This document shows, piece after piece, positions 6,161 to 7,443 of a stretch of DNA of 7,443 nucleotides. The notes beneath the pieces were generated by a model. It searched no databases. It saw only the letters and a program-made list of their open reading frames with translations, and was not told where the DNA came from. Position 1 is the stretch's first letter; every line of letters starts with the position of its first letter. The translations under genes were made by a program, and so were the position numbers. The stretch is from Victivallales bacterium. GTDB taxonomy: Bacteria; Verrucomicrobiota; Lentisphaeria; Oligosphaerales; Oligosphaeraceae. The stretch lies in NCBI GenBank assembly GCA_017963875.1, contig JAGCTA010000006.1:1-7443 (forward strand). The letters are read 5' to 3'.

Positions 6161-7312
6161 ATGGCTACAAAAGTCAGAAAGAAGGCGAATGCGCTGAAAG
6201 TCGGTGTTGTCGGATGCAACGGCATTGGAACCACTCATGCTACTGCACACAGTTTAGACCCGCTCGCCAAGTTGGTCGCTGTTTGCGATGTCATCAAGGA
6301 ACGCGCTGATATTCTCGCTGAAAAACTGAAAGTCCGTGCATATTACAGTCTTAAGGATATGCTGGCAAATGAGGATCTGGACATCGTGGATGTGTGCACT
6401 GGCGGTCCTGAAAATGGCGGCTGGCACTTTGAACCGACGATGGAGGCACTTGCCGCAGGCAAGAACGTCCTCTGCGAAAAGCCTATCAGCAATGACATCA
6501 GGGAAGCACGCGAGATGGTGCGTTTTGCGCAGGAGCAGGGTGTCTATTTCGGCGTCAACCTCAACCACTATTTCACGACACCTGCCGACATGGCGAAGCA
6601 ACTGATGGCCGACGACAAGATCGGCGAAGTAATTTACTGTCATCAGCGTTGCGGCTTCCTGGGCAGCGAATGGGCCTACGCGAAGACCGCCCCTGGCTAC
6701 CGCATGGAGGGGCTTCCGTATTTTCATGTGAAGGCATTTCTTGCGCATCCGTTCAGCATCATGCGCTATTTCTGCGGTGATGTCGCGCAAATCCAGGCCT
6801 TCATGGGCAAGCCAAGTTACAGAATCAAGACGAATGACCCGATGGTCTCCATCAACAGTATCCACATGCGCTTCACCAGCGGAGCGACAGGGTTCCTCTT
6901 CAGCACGCGCGGCGATACGACGATGAACCTCGGCGGTTGGTGGTGCGTTGAAGTCGGTGGAACAAAGGGCACGTTCACAATCGAGAACTGCACGGAGAAA
7001 CTCACCTATCAGCCTGGGCGTGGCAATCCCGATGATGCGGCTCAACAGATGAAAGGACTCAACGACAAGCCAGCGCCTATCGTCACCAACACGGGTATCA
7101 CGGACTTCGGCACGACGTTCCCAAACCGCATCCACGCATTCCTCGAAGACATCACAAACAAGGTCCCGAAGCACAAGTTGCGCGCTTCTGGCCGTGATGC
7201 TCTCGCGACACTCGAATATACCTTCGCGGCAATCAAGTCATACGAAAATGGCGGAATCATGGTGACGCCTGAACCGCTCCCGACCGTCAAAGTCAATCCA
7301 GCCAACGCATGA
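6161..7312 (+). CDS. Gfo/Idh/MocA-family NAD(P)-dependent oxidoreductase
   Basis: A 383-residue cytoplasmic dehydrogenase of the Gfo/Idh/MocA family, enzymes that oxidise or reduce sugars, inositols and sugar derivatives with NAD(P). The N-terminal Rossmann fold begins KVGVVGCNGIGTTHA (13-27) with a glycine-rich nucleotide loop, followed by the acidic strand end VAVCDV (39-44) and NVLCEKPIS (102-110), in which K107 is the family's catalytic lysine. The C-terminal alpha/beta domain (from about 130) has H196 in FLAHPFSIMRYFCG, aligned with the usual catalytic histidine, and ends with the GRDALATLEYTFAAIKS helix (344-360). Length is normal and no signal peptide is present. ATG 6161 is preceded by GAGGA (6151-6155). 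The substrate cannot be told from sequence. Compared with its neighbours the gene, particularly its second half, uses more C-ending codons, possibly reflecting higher expression. It may share a transcript with the upstream genes or have its own promoter in the 74-nt gap. Confidence 0.94.
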   Translation: MATKVRKKANALKVGVVGCNGIGTTHATAHSLDPLAKLVAVCDVIKERADILAEKLKVRAYYSLKDMLANEDLDIVDVCTGGPENGGWHFEPTMEALAAGKNVLCEKPISNDIREAREMVRFAQEQGVYFGVNLNHYFTTPADMAKQLMADDKIGEVIYCHQRCGFLGSEWAYAKTAPGYRMEGLPYFHVKAFLAHPFSIMRYFCGDVAQIQAFMGKPSYRIKTNDPMVSINSIHMRFTSGATGFLFSTRGDTTMNLGGWWCVEVGGTKGTFTIENCTEKLTYQPGRGNPDDAAQQMKGLNDKPAPIVTNTGITDFGTTFPNRIHAFLEDITNKVPKHKLRASGRDALATLEYTFAAIKSYENGGIMVTPEPLPTVKVNPANA

Positions 7313-7342
7313 TCGCTTCTGTAGTTGGAGTTTTCGTAACAT

Positions 7343-7358
7343 TTTAGACATTTAGACA
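7343..7358 (+). repeat. Tandem 8-bp direct repeat (TTTAGACA x2)
   Basis: TTTAGACA occurs twice back to back at 7343-7350 and 7351-7358, 30 nt after the oxidoreductase stop. It is followed at 7371-7378 by the palindrome CTCATGAG. The repeat could be a small duplication or the direct sites of a regulator for a gene beyond the window. There is no further support. Confidence 0.4.
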
Positions 7359-7416
7359 AAGGCTCTATTTCTCATGAGGATAGGCAATTACTGCAAAGCC
7401 TTGACTAATGTGGAAA

Positions 7417-7431
7417 GACCCCGAAGGGGTC
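7417..7431. repeat. GC-rich perfect hairpin, possible interspersed palindromic repeat
   Basis: GACCCC (7417-7422), loop GAA and GGGGTC (7426-7431) make a perfect 6-bp stem with a tight loop, followed by AAATATCAG rather than a run of T. It could help end the oxidoreductase transcript, but the lack of a U-tract argues against a standard intrinsic terminator. The pattern 'CCCCGAAGGGGT then AAATAT' resembles short palindromic repeats that I recall as scattered through intergenic regions of some gut Bacteroidota and PVC genomes. That match is from memory and untested. The window ends 12 nt later. Confidence 0.45.
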
Positions 7432-7443
7432 AAATATCAGTAA

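Noticed and set aside
6254..7174. 306-codon open frame on the minus strand opposite the Gfo/Idh/MocA gene
   Set aside because: The plus-strand frame encodes a complete, motif-rich oxidoreductase with a good ribosome site. The reverse frame has no recognisable domain and reflects codon bias of the real gene.
7417..7431. Rho-independent terminator of the oxidoreductase gene
   Set aside because: The stem is perfect, but it is followed by AAATATCAG with no T-run and lies over 100 nt after the stop, so it is listed as a repeat-like hairpin instead.
7408..7443. 11-codon ORF ending at the last base of the window
   Set aside because: It is built mostly from the palindrome, has no clear ribosome binding site and is too short to support as a gene.

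Overview
The window holds five protein-coding genes and little else. Two lie on the minus strand (nrdR and a ymdB-type phosphodiesterase gene, at 16-1326) and three on the plus strand (a very large exported multidomain protein, a flavin reductase-like protein and a Gfo/Idh/MocA oxidoreductase, at 1554-7312). Base composition is moderate, genes have Shine-Dalgarno-like leaders, and there are no tRNA, rRNA or CRISPR features. The style of the large exported protein (duplicated SUMF1/FGE-like domains, each preceded by a 'YMxID' leader, then BACON-like and Ig-like domains and a C-terminal 'GWN...GYLIY' domain) resembles proteins I associate with gut or rumen members of the PVC group, especially Lentisphaerota/Victivallales, with Kiritimatiellota or Bacteroidota as alternatives. 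That assignment is inference from protein style, not from a marker gene.

Layout. The minus-strand pair reads ymdB then nrdR with a 36-nt gap and is probably one transcript. It combines a cyclic-nucleotide phosphodiesterase-type metallophosphoesterase with the repressor of ribonucleotide reductase genes. A 227-bp AT-rich divergent intergenic region (1327-1553) separates this pair from the plus-strand genes and should hold promoters for both directions. On the plus strand, the 1249-residue secreted protein is followed after only 9 nt by a flavin reductase-family gene whose ribosome binding site overlaps the upstream stop codon, so the two are probably translated from one mRNA. After a 74-nt gap with a small dyad comes a complete Gfo/Idh/MocA-family NAD(P)-dependent oxidoreductase. 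The last 131 bases are non-coding; they hold an 8-bp tandem repeat and a perfect 6-bp GC-rich hairpin that resembles an interspersed palindromic repeat more than a terminator.

How it works together. nrdR/ymdB is housekeeping nucleotide regulation. No pathway link between the exported protein, the flavin reductase and the sugar-type dehydrogenase can be read from sequence. The most notable object is the exported protein: both of its FGE-like domains have Ser in place of the first of the two catalytic/copper-binding cysteines of true formylglycine-generating enzymes, so it is more likely a binding or surface protein than a sulfatase-maturing enzyme. No novel defence, mobile or RNA system was found.
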